Shown: positions 43,687 through 54,405 of the stretch, one piece after another
How positions within the stretch are numbered: the stretch's first letter is position 1
Layout: the number at the start of each line of letters is the position of its first letter
Assembly: GCF_002161595.1 (NCBI RefSeq)
Contig: NZ_NFID01000005.1
Coordinates: forward strand, 114,808 to 178,807
Origin: Gemmiger sp. An50
Lineage (GTDB): Bacteria > Bacillota > Clostridia > Oscillospirales > Ruminococcaceae
Length of the DNA stretch: 64,000 nucleotides
Direction of reading: 5' to 3'
Position numbers and translations under genes: made by a program
The notes under the pieces: generated by a model
What the model saw: the letters and a program-made list of their open reading frames with translations, nothing else
The model's database searches: none
What the model was told of the DNA's origin: nothing

Positions 43687-44729
43687 GCCTGTTTGTGGAC
43701 ATTGAGAAGGACCTGGGTTCCTTCCGTTTAAAGGTAAAGCTGGAGACAAACGGCGGCATCACCGGCCTTCTGGGTGCATCCGGCTGCGGCAAGAGCATGA
43801 CCCTGCGCTGCATCGCCGGAGTGGAAACGCCGGACCGGGGCCGCATCCTGCTGGACGGCCGGGCGCTCTTTGACTCGGAACAACGCATCGACCTGCCGCC
43901 CCAGCAGCGTGGGGTGGGGTATCTGTTCCAGAGCTACGCCCTCTTCCCCACCATGACCGTGCGCCAGAACCTGCTGGCAGGCCTGCACCGGGAAAAGAAC
44001 AAAACCCAGAAGCAGGCCCTTTACCGCCAGGCGGTGGAGCTGCTGGGTTTGCAGGGACTGGAGCACCGCCGCCCGGCCGAGCTTTCCGGCGGGCAGCAGC
44101 AGCGGGTGGCGCTGGGCCGTATTCTGGTGAACCGGCCTCAGGTTCTGCTGCTGGACGAGCCCTTCTCCGCGCTGGACAGCCATCTGCGCGAACAATTGCA
44201 GCTGGACATGCTGCGGGTACTGAAGGAATTCTCCGGCGACGTGCTGCTGGTGACCCACAGCCGGGACGAGGCCTACCACATGTGCGGCCGTCTGGCCATT
44301 CTGGACGAGGGCGAGGTGCTGCGCTGCGGGGCCACCAAGGAGGTGTTCGCCGACCCGGGCAGCCGGGCGGCGGCGCGGCTCACCGGCTGCAAGAACATCG
44401 CGGCAGCCCGGCGCACCGGCCCGAACACTGTTTGGGTGGAGGACTGGGGCGGCCTGGAATTCACCACCGCCCGCCCTGTGCCGGAGGACCTGTGCGCCAT
44501 CGGCATCCGGGCTCACTACTTCCACCCCAAGGCCCCGGCCAACCGGTTCGACGTGGAATACACCGGCCAGATCGAGGAGCCCTTTGAGTGGATCGTACAG
44601 ATGCGCGCCGCGAACCAGACCCCCGGCACCCCGGACATCTGGTGGCGCATGACCAAAGACAAGCGCCCGAATCCCCTGCCCACTCAGCTGGGCATCGCAC
44701 CGGAAAACATTCTTTTGCTCACCCGCTGA
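43683..44729 (+). CDS. modC: Molybdate ABC transporter ATPase ModC
   Basis: ATPase of 348 aa: Walker A LLGASGCGKSMT, Q-loop YLFQSYALFPTM, signature LSGGQQQRVALGR, Walker B VLLLDEPFSALD, H-loop LLVTHSRDEA, then a C-terminal extension of TOBE size. The start is the ATG overlapping the modB stop (ATGA); the same frame open upstream through modB is only a shadow. The cluster supplies molybdate for the hydroxylase encoded next to it. Confidence 0.95.
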   Translation: MSLFVDIEKDLGSFRLKVKLETNGGITGLLGASGCGKSMTLRCIAGVETPDRGRILLDGRALFDSEQRIDLPPQQRGVGYLFQSYALFPTMTVRQNLLAGLHREKNKTQKQALYRQAVELLGLQGLEHRRPAELSGGQQQRVALGRILVNRPQVLLLDEPFSALDSHLREQLQLDMLRVLKEFSGDVLLVTHSRDEAYHMCGRLAILDEGEVLRCGATKEVFADPGSRAAARLTGCKNIAAARRTGPNTVWVEDWGGLEFTTARPVPEDLCAIGIRAHYFHPKAPANRFDVEYTGQIEEPFEWIVQMRAANQTPGTPDIWWRMTKDKRPNPLPTQLGIAPENILLLTR

Positions 44730-44747
44730 GTGATTGCGCCAAGATTT

Positions 44748-44788
44748 GCCCGGCCATCCTATTTAAAAATAGGGTGGCCGGGCTTTTT
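44748..44788 (+). terminator. Terminator of the molybdenum operon
   Basis: GCCCGGCCAtCCTATTT pairs with AAATAGGgTGGCCGGGC, followed by TTTTT. Confidence 0.93.
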
Positions 44789-44832
44789 CGCGCCCCGCTC
44801 ACCGAAAAAATGTTAATTTTCTGTGAACCCTC

Positions 44833-44861
44833 TTGACAAGCAAAACCAGCAGTTTTACAAT
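44833..44861 (+). promoter_or_regulatory. Promoter of clpB
   Basis: TTGACA (44833-44838), 17-bp spacer, TACAAT (44856-44861), directly followed by a CIRCE operator. Confidence 0.92.
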
Positions 44862-44862
44862 G

Positions 44863-44889
44863 TTAGCAGTCGAAGCGCGAGAGTGCTAA
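44863..44889. promoter_or_regulatory. CIRCE element (HrcA operator) of clpB
   Basis: TTAGCAGTC-N9-GAGTGCTAA, one mismatch from the CIRCE consensus, two bases after the -10 box. It places clpB under the HrcA heat-shock repressor. Confidence 0.93.
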
Positions 44890-44939
44890 AACAAATAAAA
44901 ATTCTTACTTTGTTCGGTAATGAAAAGGGGGCTTGCCCA

Positions 44940-47540
<2,601 letters not shown>

Positions 47541-47559
47541 TTCCCCTTTCCCAATACGC

Positions 47560-47595
47560 AAAACTCCCCGTGGCCGCTGGCCACGGGGAGTTTTA
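47560..47595. terminator. Bidirectional terminator between clpB and sdpI
   Basis: AAAACTCCCCGTGGCC-GCT-GGCCACGGGGAGTTTT, a perfect 16-bp stem. Confidence 0.95.
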
Positions 47596-47598
47596 TGC

Positions 47599-48264
47599 TT
47601 ATCGCATGATTTTCTTGAACACCAGGAAGGAGTAGACGAAGATCCAGGCAGTGCCGCCCAGCACGACCACCAGCAGCGCGCCAAAGGTAAGCCCCTCGCC
47701 CAGGGCCTTGGCGAACAGCCCCAGGAACAGCAGCGCCACGCCCATCACCACAAAGGTGATGCCGCCCATGCGCTGGGTGCGGTTCCAGTTGTGCTCGTCC
47801 GCCAGCGCCCAGGGGGTGCGGCAGCCGAAGGTGTAGTTCTGCTTGATACGGGGCATGTAGTTGCCCAGCAGGATGAACAGGATACCGATGCCCCCGCTCA
47901 CCAGCACGCCCACCAGGCTGCTGCCGTCCGGCAGGACGTTGTAGACGGTAAGCTCACTCAGCCAGCTGATTCCGCATAGAAACAGCACGATGCCCGCCAG
48001 AAAGCCCCGGTAGATGCCGCCGAATTTCTGGAAATTCTCGCTGCGGGGGTCGATCTTGGGCACCACCGCGATCAAAAGCAGGATCGCCGCCGGAATCAGC
48101 GCGGTGACCAGAACCATGTATTTCGGGCCCCAGCCGTCCACCTGACCGTTGAAGCCCCAGTGCATGGGCACCGTGTCCGGCATAGTCGGATAAAAGCACA
48201 GATGTGCGATGAAATTCACCAGGCACACCGCCCCCAGCGCGATCAGCAGTTTTTTATTTTTCAT
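47599..48264 (-). CDS. sdpI: SdpI-like immunity/membrane protein
   Basis: Protein of 221 aa with six hydrophobic segments. N-terminal DUF1648 motif (YPTMPDTVPMHWGFNGQVDGWG in parts) and a C-terminal SdpI domain (FGCRTPWALADEHNWNRTQRMGG in parts). In Bacillus, SdpI protects against the SdpC toxin and sequesters the repressor SdpR. The ATG at 48264 has GGGAGG upstream and overlaps the end of sdpR by 11 bp. No SdpC-like toxin gene is present, so it may give protection against neighbours or serve as a stress sensor. Confidence 0.87.
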   Translation of the reverse strand: MKNKKLLIALGAVCLVNFIAHLCFYPTMPDTVPMHWGFNGQVDGWGPKYMVLVTALIPAAILLLIAVVPKIDPRSENFQKFGGIYRGFLAGIVLFLCGISWLSELTVYNVLPDGSSLVGVLVSGGIGILFILLGNYMPRIKQNYTFGCRTPWALADEHNWNRTQRMGGITFVVMGVALLFLGLFAKALGEGLTFGALLVVVLGGTAWIFVYSFLVFKKIMR

Positions 48265-48535
48265 TGTTTTCGCCTCCCTTGGCAAACCCCATATCGTAAA
48301 ACCATTTCATCAGCTCCTGGAACACCGTCAGGTTCAGGCAATACACAATGTTCTGCCCCCGCCGCTCGTCGGTGACCAGGCCCGCCGCCTTCAGAATACT
48401 CAGATGGTGGCTGACCGACGGCTTTGCCATCTGAAACTGGGCGGCAATGTCGCCCGCGGTCATCTCTCCGCCGCTGAGCAGCTCCAGAATATGCCGCCGG
48501 GTCGGGTCCGCCAACGCCTTGAACGCATCCCCCAT
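48254..48535 (-). CDS. sdpR: ArsR-family repressor SdpR
   Basis: Winged-helix repressor of 93 aa (MGDAFKALADPTRRHILELL, GEMTAGDIAAQFQMAKPSVS, HHLSILKAAGLVTDERRGQN). No metal-binding Cys motif, as in SdpR-type rather than metal-sensing ArsR proteins. Start at 48535 after AAAGGAGG. Co-transcribed with sdpI. A perfect palindrome lies just downstream of its promoter, so autorepression is likely. Confidence 0.88.
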   Translation of the reverse strand: MGDAFKALADPTRRHILELLSGGEMTAGDIAAQFQMAKPSVSHHLSILKAAGLVTDERRGQNIVYCLNLTVFQELMKWFYDMGFAKGGENNEK

Positions 48536-48586
48536 GATCGCAAGCCTCCTTTCGCCCTGGTTCGGGCTGCTTCTCTTTTTCTTTTC

Positions 48587-48612
48587 GATATTTAGATATT
48601 TTTCTAAATATC
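48587..48612. promoter_or_regulatory. Palindromic operator of sdpR-sdpI
   Basis: GATATTTAGA-N6-TCTAAATATC, perfect 10-bp arms, 5 to 30 bp downstream of the expected start near 48617 on the minus strand. Confidence 0.8.
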
Positions 48613-48623
48613 TTCGCATCTTC

Positions 48624-48652
48624 AGTATAGCACCGGTCCCGGGCACTGTCAA
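48624..48652 (-). promoter_or_regulatory. Promoter of sdpR-sdpI
   Basis: TTGACA (48652-48647), 17-bp spacer, TATACT (48629-48624) on the minus strand. Confidence 0.92.
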
Positions 48653-48659
48653 GAGCAGC

Positions 48660-48697
48660 GAAAGGGGCGCGGCAAAAATTTTGCCGCGCCCCTTTTC
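48660..48697. terminator. Terminator after the XRE regulator gene
   Basis: AAAGGGGCGCGGCAAAA pairs with TTTTGCCGCGCCCCTTT; on the minus strand it closes the small regulator gene at 48723. Confidence 0.9.
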
Positions 48698-48722
48698 ACT
48701 CCTTTTTGTAAATGAATAACGT

Positions 48723-48935
48723 TTACTGCTTATCTGAACGTAACCCCAGAATATAGTCTGCCGAAACCCGGTAATACCGACAAAGTGAAATCAAATGGCG
48801 GATAGGCAGTTCATTCGCCCCCCGCTCATAACGCGCGTACATTGTTTGTGACGTACCTAAAACCTGCGCAATTTCCGTCTGAGTTTTATCCGCATCTTCC
48901 CGCAAATCCCGGATAATCCGCACATAGTCCATCAT
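48723..48935 (-). CDS. Small XRE-family HTH regulator
   Basis: Protein of 70 aa that is nearly all a Cro/C1-type HTH (VRIIRDLREDADKTQTEIAQ, VLGTSQTMYARYERGANEL, PIRHLISLCRYYRVSADYIL). The ATG at 48935 is preferred to GTG at 48944 because GAGG lies 8 nt before it. It is divergent from the membrane protein at 49054, with a large palindrome between. The region is AT-richer than its surroundings. Autoregulation and control of the neighbour are likely. Confidence 0.88.
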   Translation of the reverse strand: MMDYVRIIRDLREDADKTQTEIAQVLGTSQTMYARYERGANELPIRHLISLCRYYRVSADYILGLRSDKQ

Positions 48936-48965
48936 TTCGATCACCTCAATGAGGCAAGCCTATCA

Positions 48966-49008
48966 TAATAAAGATATTTACTATTGAATTTAGTAAATAT
49001 CTTTATTA
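48966..49008. promoter_or_regulatory. Large perfect palindrome over a divergent promoter
   Basis: TAATAAAGATATTTACTA (48966-48983) and its exact complement (48991-49008) are 18-bp arms around TTGAATT. For the plus-strand gene TTGAAT (48984-48989), a 17-bp spacer and TAAAAT (49007-49012) make a promoter inside the palindrome. A repressor bound here would block both directions. It shares the half-site GATATTTA/TAAATATC with the sdpR operator, but the spacing differs (13 against 10 bp). Confidence 0.75.
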
Positions 49009-49053
49009 AAATGTTCATGGGTATTGGAACACTTATGAGAAAGAGAGGAGATC

Positions 49054-49836
49054 ATGAGTTTTTTGATTCTGTTCAACCTGTTTGGCTGGCCACTGGTTCT
49101 TGGGCTGTTCGCACTGATTGGAGGCAATCTTCCCAAAGCGCTGATTTGCTTTTCAATCAGCGCAGTTGTCTTCTTTATTGGATATCGCATCTATCAGAAA
49201 GAAGAATCTGAGGAACGCAGGCAAAAAGAGGAGGAGTTTGAAGAGCACTGGCTCCTGAAGTGTAAATTCAACTCCGTTCGGGAAAGTGTGGAAAATCAAA
49301 TTCCCGAAAACGCAGAACCCGTGCGAAAAGGCGAATATTTGATGTGGTGTACCGACCAATCATTATGTTGGTTTCCCATTGAGCTTTCTGTGGGAGAAGA
49401 AAATTTCAAGCTGGTTCAGATTCCGAAGGATCAAATCTATTTTTATGTAGAATCCGGAGACGTAAACACCATCATTAATGGAACCGGCGGCAATTCCTCT
49501 TATTCCTTTCTCACCGGCTTTCACGGGAAGATCGATCCGATCAACGTATCCACCACCATTCAGGATACCCGCTGCATCCAGCTTTACTACAAAGAAAACG
49601 GCGCAGACAACCGGTTTGACCTGGCCTTTGAGGACCTGAACTATCTGCGTCGCCTCCTGCCAGGCAAGGACTATGAAACGGTTGCTCGAAGCCAGACCCC
49701 CGCACCGCATACACCCCCTGAAAAAGCCACATCAGACAAGCTGAAAGAACTGAGCGACATGCTGGCCAATGAGCTAATCACACAGCAGGAATACGACGAG
49801 GCTCGTCGAAGCCTTGTAGCTAAACTGATGCAATAA
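49054..49836 (+). CDS. Membrane-anchored SHOCT-domain protein of unknown function
   Basis: Protein of 260 aa: two N-terminal helices (about residues 1-45), a charged EESEERRQKEEEFEEHW stretch, a soluble domain without a recognised family, and a C-terminal SHOCT motif (KLKELSDMLANELITQQEYD) of the type found in many short oligomerising proteins. AGAGAGGAG precedes the ATG. AT-richer than the neighbouring genes, as is the divergent XRE gene; the two look like an acquired pair. Function unknown. Confidence 0.75.
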   Translation: MSFLILFNLFGWPLVLGLFALIGGNLPKALICFSISAVVFFIGYRIYQKEESEERRQKEEEFEEHWLLKCKFNSVRESVENQIPENAEPVRKGEYLMWCTDQSLCWFPIELSVGEENFKLVQIPKDQIYFYVESGDVNTIINGTGGNSSYSFLTGFHGKIDPINVSTTIQDTRCIQLYYKENGADNRFDLAFEDLNYLRRLLPGKDYETVARSQTPAPHTPPEKATSDKLKELSDMLANELITQQEYDEARRSLVAKLMQ

Positions 49837-49870
49837 AAAACGCGCTGCGAATCCTCGCAGCGCGTTTTCT
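49835..49870. terminator. Bidirectional terminator after the SHOCT protein gene
   Basis: AAAACGCGCTGCGA-ATCC-TCGCAGCGCGTTTT, perfect 14-bp stem, also usable by the converging lipoprotein gene. Confidence 0.93.
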
Positions 49871-49876
49871 GTTTGG

Positions 49877-50722
49877 TTATTCCACCGTGATGCGGCAGGG
49901 CAGCACGCTGCCCTCGTCGGTTTTCCAGTAGAACCAGTCGCCGTCAAAGCGCAGCTCGCTTTCGGTGTGCAGCGGGTCCGGCTGGGTGCTGGTCAGCTGC
50001 AGCAGCTGATAGCCGTCCTGGTCGGTGATGGTCAGGGTGCTTTTTCCCTTGCCGTCGGTTTCCAGGGTCAGCCGGGCCAGCGGCTGGCTGGTCAGCTCGG
50101 TGCCCTGGGCGTTGTAGCGGCGAATCTTCTCCCCCACCAGCACATAAAAGCCCTCGTCCGCCGGGTCCTCCCACCAGGTCTCGGCTCCCTCGGGCTGCTG
50201 CTGGGGCTCGGCAGTGGGCAGCGGCGGGGCCACCGTTTCCTGATAGGCCCACAGCTCCGCCAGACTGGCGAACTGGGCTTCCAGCACAGGGGTCCCGTTC
50301 AGATCGCAGAAGCCCCACAGCCCGTCCGCGCAATAGGGGGCCATGGATGCTCCCGGCAGATAAGCATACTGCTGGGCCAGCCAGTCCATCCGCTGCCACA
50401 GGCCGGTCTCGTCCGTCGGGCCGTCGTACTGCTGCAGAATCACATCCGCACTGGCCGTATACAAGGGCTTGTACTCGCCGCCCGCCGCCCGGTAGCCCGC
50501 CTGGCCCTGTCCATACACGAAGGCCCAATCGCCGGTGAAGGCTCCGTACGCCTCATACCCGTCATACAATCCGGCGTGCTGGGTCACCACCACAGCGCCC
50601 TCCACCGGTTTCAAAGCGCGCAGCTGCGCCGTGCTTTGGGAAGAAGTCTGCTCCCCCGCGCAGCCGCAGGCCAACAGCAACATCGCCGCCGCCAGGGCAA
50701 AAACGCCTCGTTTCCCTTTCAT
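49877..50722 (-). CDS. Lipoprotein of unknown function, WG-repeat-like
   Basis: Protein of 281 aa with a lipoprotein signal (MKGKRGVFALAAAMLLLACG, lipobox ACGC or ACG-CAG) after AAAGGAGAG. The segments AYGAFTGDWAFVYGQGQAGY and PYCADGLWGFCDLNGTPVLE resemble WG-type beta repeats (x-WGF-x-D-x-x-G-x-x-V). The start at 50722 is preferred to 50773, which overlaps the upstream gene. It follows the GT-C-like membrane protein by 16 bp and is probably co-transcribed. No enzymatic motif is visible. Confidence 0.7.
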   Translation of the reverse strand: MKGKRGVFALAAAMLLLACGCAGEQTSSQSTAQLRALKPVEGAVVVTQHAGLYDGYEAYGAFTGDWAFVYGQGQAGYRAAGGEYKPLYTASADVILQQYDGPTDETGLWQRMDWLAQQYAYLPGASMAPYCADGLWGFCDLNGTPVLEAQFASLAELWAYQETVAPPLPTAEPQQQPEGAETWWEDPADEGFYVLVGEKIRRYNAQGTELTSQPLARLTLETDGKGKSTLTITDQDGYQLLQLTSTQPDPLHTESELRFDGDWFYWKTDEGSVLPCRITVE

Positions 50723-50738
50723 GCGTTTTTCTCTCCTT

Positions 50739-52256
50739 TCAGCTGTTGCGGCGGTACAGCACATAGTTTGCATATTCGTCGAACTGCTGCTCGCCGCTCA
50801 CGGCGGTGTACTGCTCGTCCAGCAGCTGCTGTACCGTGTCCTCCGCCGGGCCGGCCACCACCAGCCACAGGGGCGGGTCCTGCCCAAGCGATTCATTGAT
50901 CTCTCCGCGCATGCCCGGGTCCTCGGCGGCCTGCCAGTCCTGATGGATGAAATACCGCTGACAGGGCCGGATGTCCGTGGCCAGATACCACTGGGCGTCC
51001 ACATTGTAGCCCAGCACCGAATCCCGCTCCTCGGCCGGGATCACCGCCGCGGCGGACCGGGCGGCGTTGTTGTAATCCAACACCTCGTAGGGGTAACGGG
51101 CCATGAAGCTGTCCCCGTTCCAGCCGGGCAGGCGAATCAGCAGACTCACCGCCCACAGCCCGCACAGCACCGGCGCCGCCCAGGCCAGCTTACGCCCCTT
51201 GTCGCCCCGCAAAAGCTCCGCCGCCAGCACAAAAGCCAGCGGAATCAGCGGGGTGACGATCATAAAGTAATGCACGTAGGGGCGGTTGGTGAACAGCACA
51301 TACATACTCAGCGCCGTGCTCAGCAGCCCGCCCCAGGCCAGCAGGTCGGTTTTCCGCCGTACCAGGCTGGCGATACAGAGCACCGCCAGCAAAAACAGCG
51401 GCGCGCCGAAATCCGTGAGCACCCGGGTCAGGGTACGCGCTGCCCATTGGCTGTTCCCGTAGTATTCCGCGATGGAAAACTCTGTGGCATAAAAGATGTT
51501 GTACCCGATGGTGCCGTAGAGCATATCGCCCAGCGAGCCCTTGCAGGCAAAGTACACCGCGAAGGGACCGGTAATGAGGGCAAAACCGCCCACAAAACCG
51601 CCCATGTTGGCGAAGAGGTTTTTCCACTGGCGGCTTACCATCAGCGCCAGAGCGATCACCAGCACATAGCTGCACACCGCCACCGCGCTGGTGACCCGCA
51701 GCATCAGAATGGTCCCGAAGGACACCCCATACACCACCGCCCACTGCCAGGGATGGGGCTTGGCCGGGTCGTTCCGGCGGGCAAGGCACCAGTGCGCCGC
51801 CAGATACAGGCTGACGGCCAGAAAAGGCAGGCTGTACTCCTCAGTCATGTTGCCCTCGTCGAAGGTGCGGGCCAGATAGACCAGCGCCAGCGCCGCGGCC
51901 CCCATCGCCCAGGGACGGGACAGGGCGGTGCGCCCCAGCCGGTACAGCCCCCAGATGGCGGCGGCCAGGCTGAGGGTCTGCACCACCAGCACCCCGGACC
52001 GGCCGTGGAGCCAGTAGCCCACCGCGTCCACAAAAAAGATCAGCGGGCCCTTGTGGTCGAACAGCTGGGCATAGGGGGTAACCCCTTGGGCCCAGTACTT
52101 GCCGATGGTCTGAAAGATGGCGGAGTCAAACCCACAGTATTCCGGGTACAAAAAGCTGGTGGAATAGGAAAACCGCAGCACGAACGCGGCGGCCAGCGCC
52201 AGCACCGCCAGTACGGCAGCGGCCAGCCGGGTGGTGCGGGGAATGGTCCTGTTCAA
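50739..52256 (-). CDS. Polytopic GT-C-type glycosyltransferase-like membrane protein
   Basis: Protein of 505 aa with about eleven hydrophobic segments and an early acidic loop (YPEYCGFDSAIFQTIGKYWAQG then LFDHKGPLIFF), like the Asp/Glu-rich first loop of lipid-linked glycosyltransferases (PMT/ArnT group). A hydrophilic C-terminal domain follows the last helix. The start is set to TTG at 52256, since AAAGGAGGG is 7 nt upstream; the ATG at 52286 overlaps that site. It probably moves a sugar onto a cell-envelope acceptor; substrate unknown. Confidence 0.75.
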   Translation of the reverse strand: MNRTIPRTTRLAAAVLAVLALAAAFVLRFSYSTSFLYPEYCGFDSAIFQTIGKYWAQGVTPYAQLFDHKGPLIFFVDAVGYWLHGRSGVLVVQTLSLAAAIWGLYRLGRTALSRPWAMGAAALALVYLARTFDEGNMTEEYSLPFLAVSLYLAAHWCLARRNDPAKPHPWQWAVVYGVSFGTILMLRVTSAVAVCSYVLVIALALMVSRQWKNLFANMGGFVGGFALITGPFAVYFACKGSLGDMLYGTIGYNIFYATEFSIAEYYGNSQWAARTLTRVLTDFGAPLFLLAVLCIASLVRRKTDLLAWGGLLSTALSMYVLFTNRPYVHYFMIVTPLIPLAFVLAAELLRGDKGRKLAWAAPVLCGLWAVSLLIRLPGWNGDSFMARYPYEVLDYNNAARSAAAVIPAEERDSVLGYNVDAQWYLATDIRPCQRYFIHQDWQAAEDPGMRGEINESLGQDPPLWLVVAGPAEDTVQQLLDEQYTAVSGEQQFDEYANYVLYRRNS

Positions 52257-52481
52257 AAAGCGCCCTCCTTTATGGCTCAGAATCACGAAAAATCCTTTAT
52301 CAGGGTATCACAAACCCCCGCAAAAGTAAACCAAACCGGGTGTTGGCAAAATTGTGCATAAATTACGCGTGCACTTTCTGTGAGAATCGTCAATTTTCCA
52401 ACTGTAAAGCCAAATTTGTTTGCGCTATAATGTTTCTGGTTTTACAAGGCGGCCCCGGGCCGCCGCAGAGGGGGAATCGTT

Positions 52482-53831
52482 TTGAACAAGAAAATCACCG
52501 TAGCGGGGCACGAGTTCTCGCTGCTGGCCATGACCTGGCCGGTGTTCATCGAACTGCTTTTGCAGATGCTGGTGGGCAACATCGACCAGATCATGCTCAG
52601 CCGCTACAACGCCACCGCCGTTGCCGCCGTGGGCAACGCAAACCAAATCATGACCACCCTGATCCTCACCTTCAATGTGATCAGTCTGGCGGCCACCATC
52701 ATGCTCAGCCAGTATCTGGGCGCGCGGGAGTACGACAAGGTGGAGCAGATCTACACCCTGGCCGTCTGCCTGAACCTGGCGGTGAGCCTGGTGATCACCG
52801 GGGGCCTGCTGCTGGGCGCGGACGGGCTGTTCAGCATCATGCAGGTGCCCATGGAGGCCCGGCCGGAAGCAAAGAGCTATCTGCTCATCACCGCCCTCAG
52901 CCTGCCCTGCCAGGCGCTGATGCTCACCTTCAGCGCCTTTCTGCGGGCCCACGCAAAGATGCTGGTCATCATGCTCAGCACCGGCGTGATCAACCTGATC
53001 AACATCGTGGGCAACACCGCCTTCATCTATGGCCTCGGCCCCATGCCCCGGCTGGGCGCGGCGGGCGCGGCCCTCTCCACAAGCATCTGCCGCACCGCCG
53101 GTATGCTGATGATGATCTTTGCCTTCTTCCACACGGTTGAAAACGCCCGGGTGAGCCTGAAGGCGCTGCGGCCCTTCCCCACCGGTCTGCTCAAGCGGTT
53201 TCTGGGCATCGGCCTGCCCGCCGGGGGCGAGGGTCTTTCCTACAATCTGTCCCAGTCCACCAGTCTGGTGTTCGTGAACCTGATGGGCACCTTCGCGGTG
53301 ACCACCCGCATGTACTGCGCCATGTTCGCCCAGGTGTGCTACATGCTCATCAGCGCGGTGAGCCAGGCGGTGGCCATCGTGGTGGGCTACTGCGTGGGCG
53401 CGAAGGACTTCGACCAGGCGGACCGGCAGAACTGGAACGCGCTGAAAACCTTCACCCCCATCACCCTGATCATCGCGGCGGTGCTGGCGGTGTTCGCCCA
53501 GCCGCTGCTGGGCCTGTTCAGCAGCGACCCGCAGGTGATCGCGCTGGGCCGAAACGTGATGATCGTGGAGGTCTTTCTGGAGCTGGGCCGCTGCTTCAAC
53601 ATCGTGATGGTGCGCAACCTGCAGGCGGTGGGCGACGTGCGTTTTCCAGTGCTGGTGGGCATCGCCAGCCAGTGGATCGTGGGCGTGGGCGTGGCCTGGC
53701 TGCTGGGCATCCACTTCGGGCTGGGGCTCGTGGGCGTGTGGATGGCCTTTGCGCTGGACGAAAATCTGCGGGCGCTGATCTTCGTCATCCGCTGGAAGCG
53801 GGGCGGCTGGCGGCGTATTAAAACCGTATAA
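52482..53831 (+). CDS. MATE-family multidrug/Na+ antiporter
   Basis: Protein of 449 aa with twelve hydrophobic segments in two halves and the family's repeated pattern (PVFIELLLQMLVGNIDQIML, ANQIMTTLILTFNVISLAAT, GAAGAALSTSICR, CVGAKDFDQADRQNWNALK). Start is TTG at 52482 with AGAGGGGG upstream. A TATAAT box at 52428-52433 lacks a clear -35. The gap 52257-52481 otherwise holds only AT-rich DNA. Exports cationic compounds; substrate unknown. A bidirectional terminator follows. Confidence 0.9.
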   Translation: MNKKITVAGHEFSLLAMTWPVFIELLLQMLVGNIDQIMLSRYNATAVAAVGNANQIMTTLILTFNVISLAATIMLSQYLGAREYDKVEQIYTLAVCLNLAVSLVITGGLLLGADGLFSIMQVPMEARPEAKSYLLITALSLPCQALMLTFSAFLRAHAKMLVIMLSTGVINLINIVGNTAFIYGLGPMPRLGAAGAALSTSICRTAGMLMMIFAFFHTVENARVSLKALRPFPTGLLKRFLGIGLPAGGEGLSYNLSQSTSLVFVNLMGTFAVTTRMYCAMFAQVCYMLISAVSQAVAIVVGYCVGAKDFDQADRQNWNALKTFTPITLIIAAVLAVFAQPLLGLFSSDPQVIALGRNVMIVEVFLELGRCFNIVMVRNLQAVGDVRFPVLVGIASQWIVGVGVAWLLGIHFGLGLVGVWMAFALDENLRALIFVIRWKRGGWRRIKTV

Positions 53832-53848
53832 TTTCATTTTCATCAAAG

Positions 53849-53887
53849 AAACAGGGAGCATCCCCGGCCGGGACGCTCCCTGTTTTA
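53849..53887. terminator. Bidirectional terminator after the MATE gene
   Basis: AACAGGGAGC and GCTCCCTGTTTT arms with an inner TCCCCGGCCGGGA; it closes both converging genes. Confidence 0.92.
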
Positions 53888-54214
53888 TTGTTCGTCGCCG
53901 CTCTCTTCCTTCGGCGGGGTATAGGGCTCGGTGGTGAAAAAGCCCAGCTTACTCTCGATCTCCTCCCGGCTGTGGCTGTCGAATTCCTCCTTCAGCCAGG
54001 CAATGGCCTGGGCCACGCCCTCCTCGCCAAAGGCAAACCGCCGCTCCTTCACGTCCTTGGTTTTTTCCATGCACCACATGCCCATCCAGCACCAGGCGGC
54101 CAGCTCGTCGCCGTCCCGCAGGACCTTGTAGTTGAACTGGCCCGCGTTGCCGGACACCGGGTTCTTGTTTTTGTACCACTGCATGGGATAATTGGGATAG
54201 TTGAAATGGATCAT
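53885..54214 (-). CDS. Small soluble protein of unknown function
   Basis: Protein of 109 aa from the ATG at 54214, which has AAAGGAG upstream; the longer frame to 54310 is less likely. It begins MIHFNYPNYPMQWYKNKN, is rich in Trp, Met and Lys, and has an acidic C-terminus. No domain recognised and no signal peptide. Single gene convergent with the MATE gene. Confidence 0.6.
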   Translation of the reverse strand: MIHFNYPNYPMQWYKNKNPVSGNAGQFNYKVLRDGDELAAWCWMGMWCMEKTKDVKERRFAFGEEGVAQAIAWLKEEFDSHSREEIESKLGFFTTEPYTPPKEESGDEQ

Positions 54215-54405
54215 GCTCGCTTCTCCTTTGAAGGCCCGGCGCACGGGTGTTTTCATCATTATAGGCTCTTTTTGCAAAAAATGCCACCAATTCGACGGGT
54301 TTTGCCGCATATACTTGCATCCCTTACCCGATTATATTACAATAAGAACCAAAAACAGTGACATTCGTCACCATTTATTTTCTGTAAAAAAGGAGGGCTT
54401 GCGCC

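Noticed and set aside
44823..44939. Longer N-terminus for ClpB starting at 44823
   Set aside because: This frame runs through the promoter and the CIRCE element; the ATG at 44940 has a ribosome site and the normal ClpB N-terminus.
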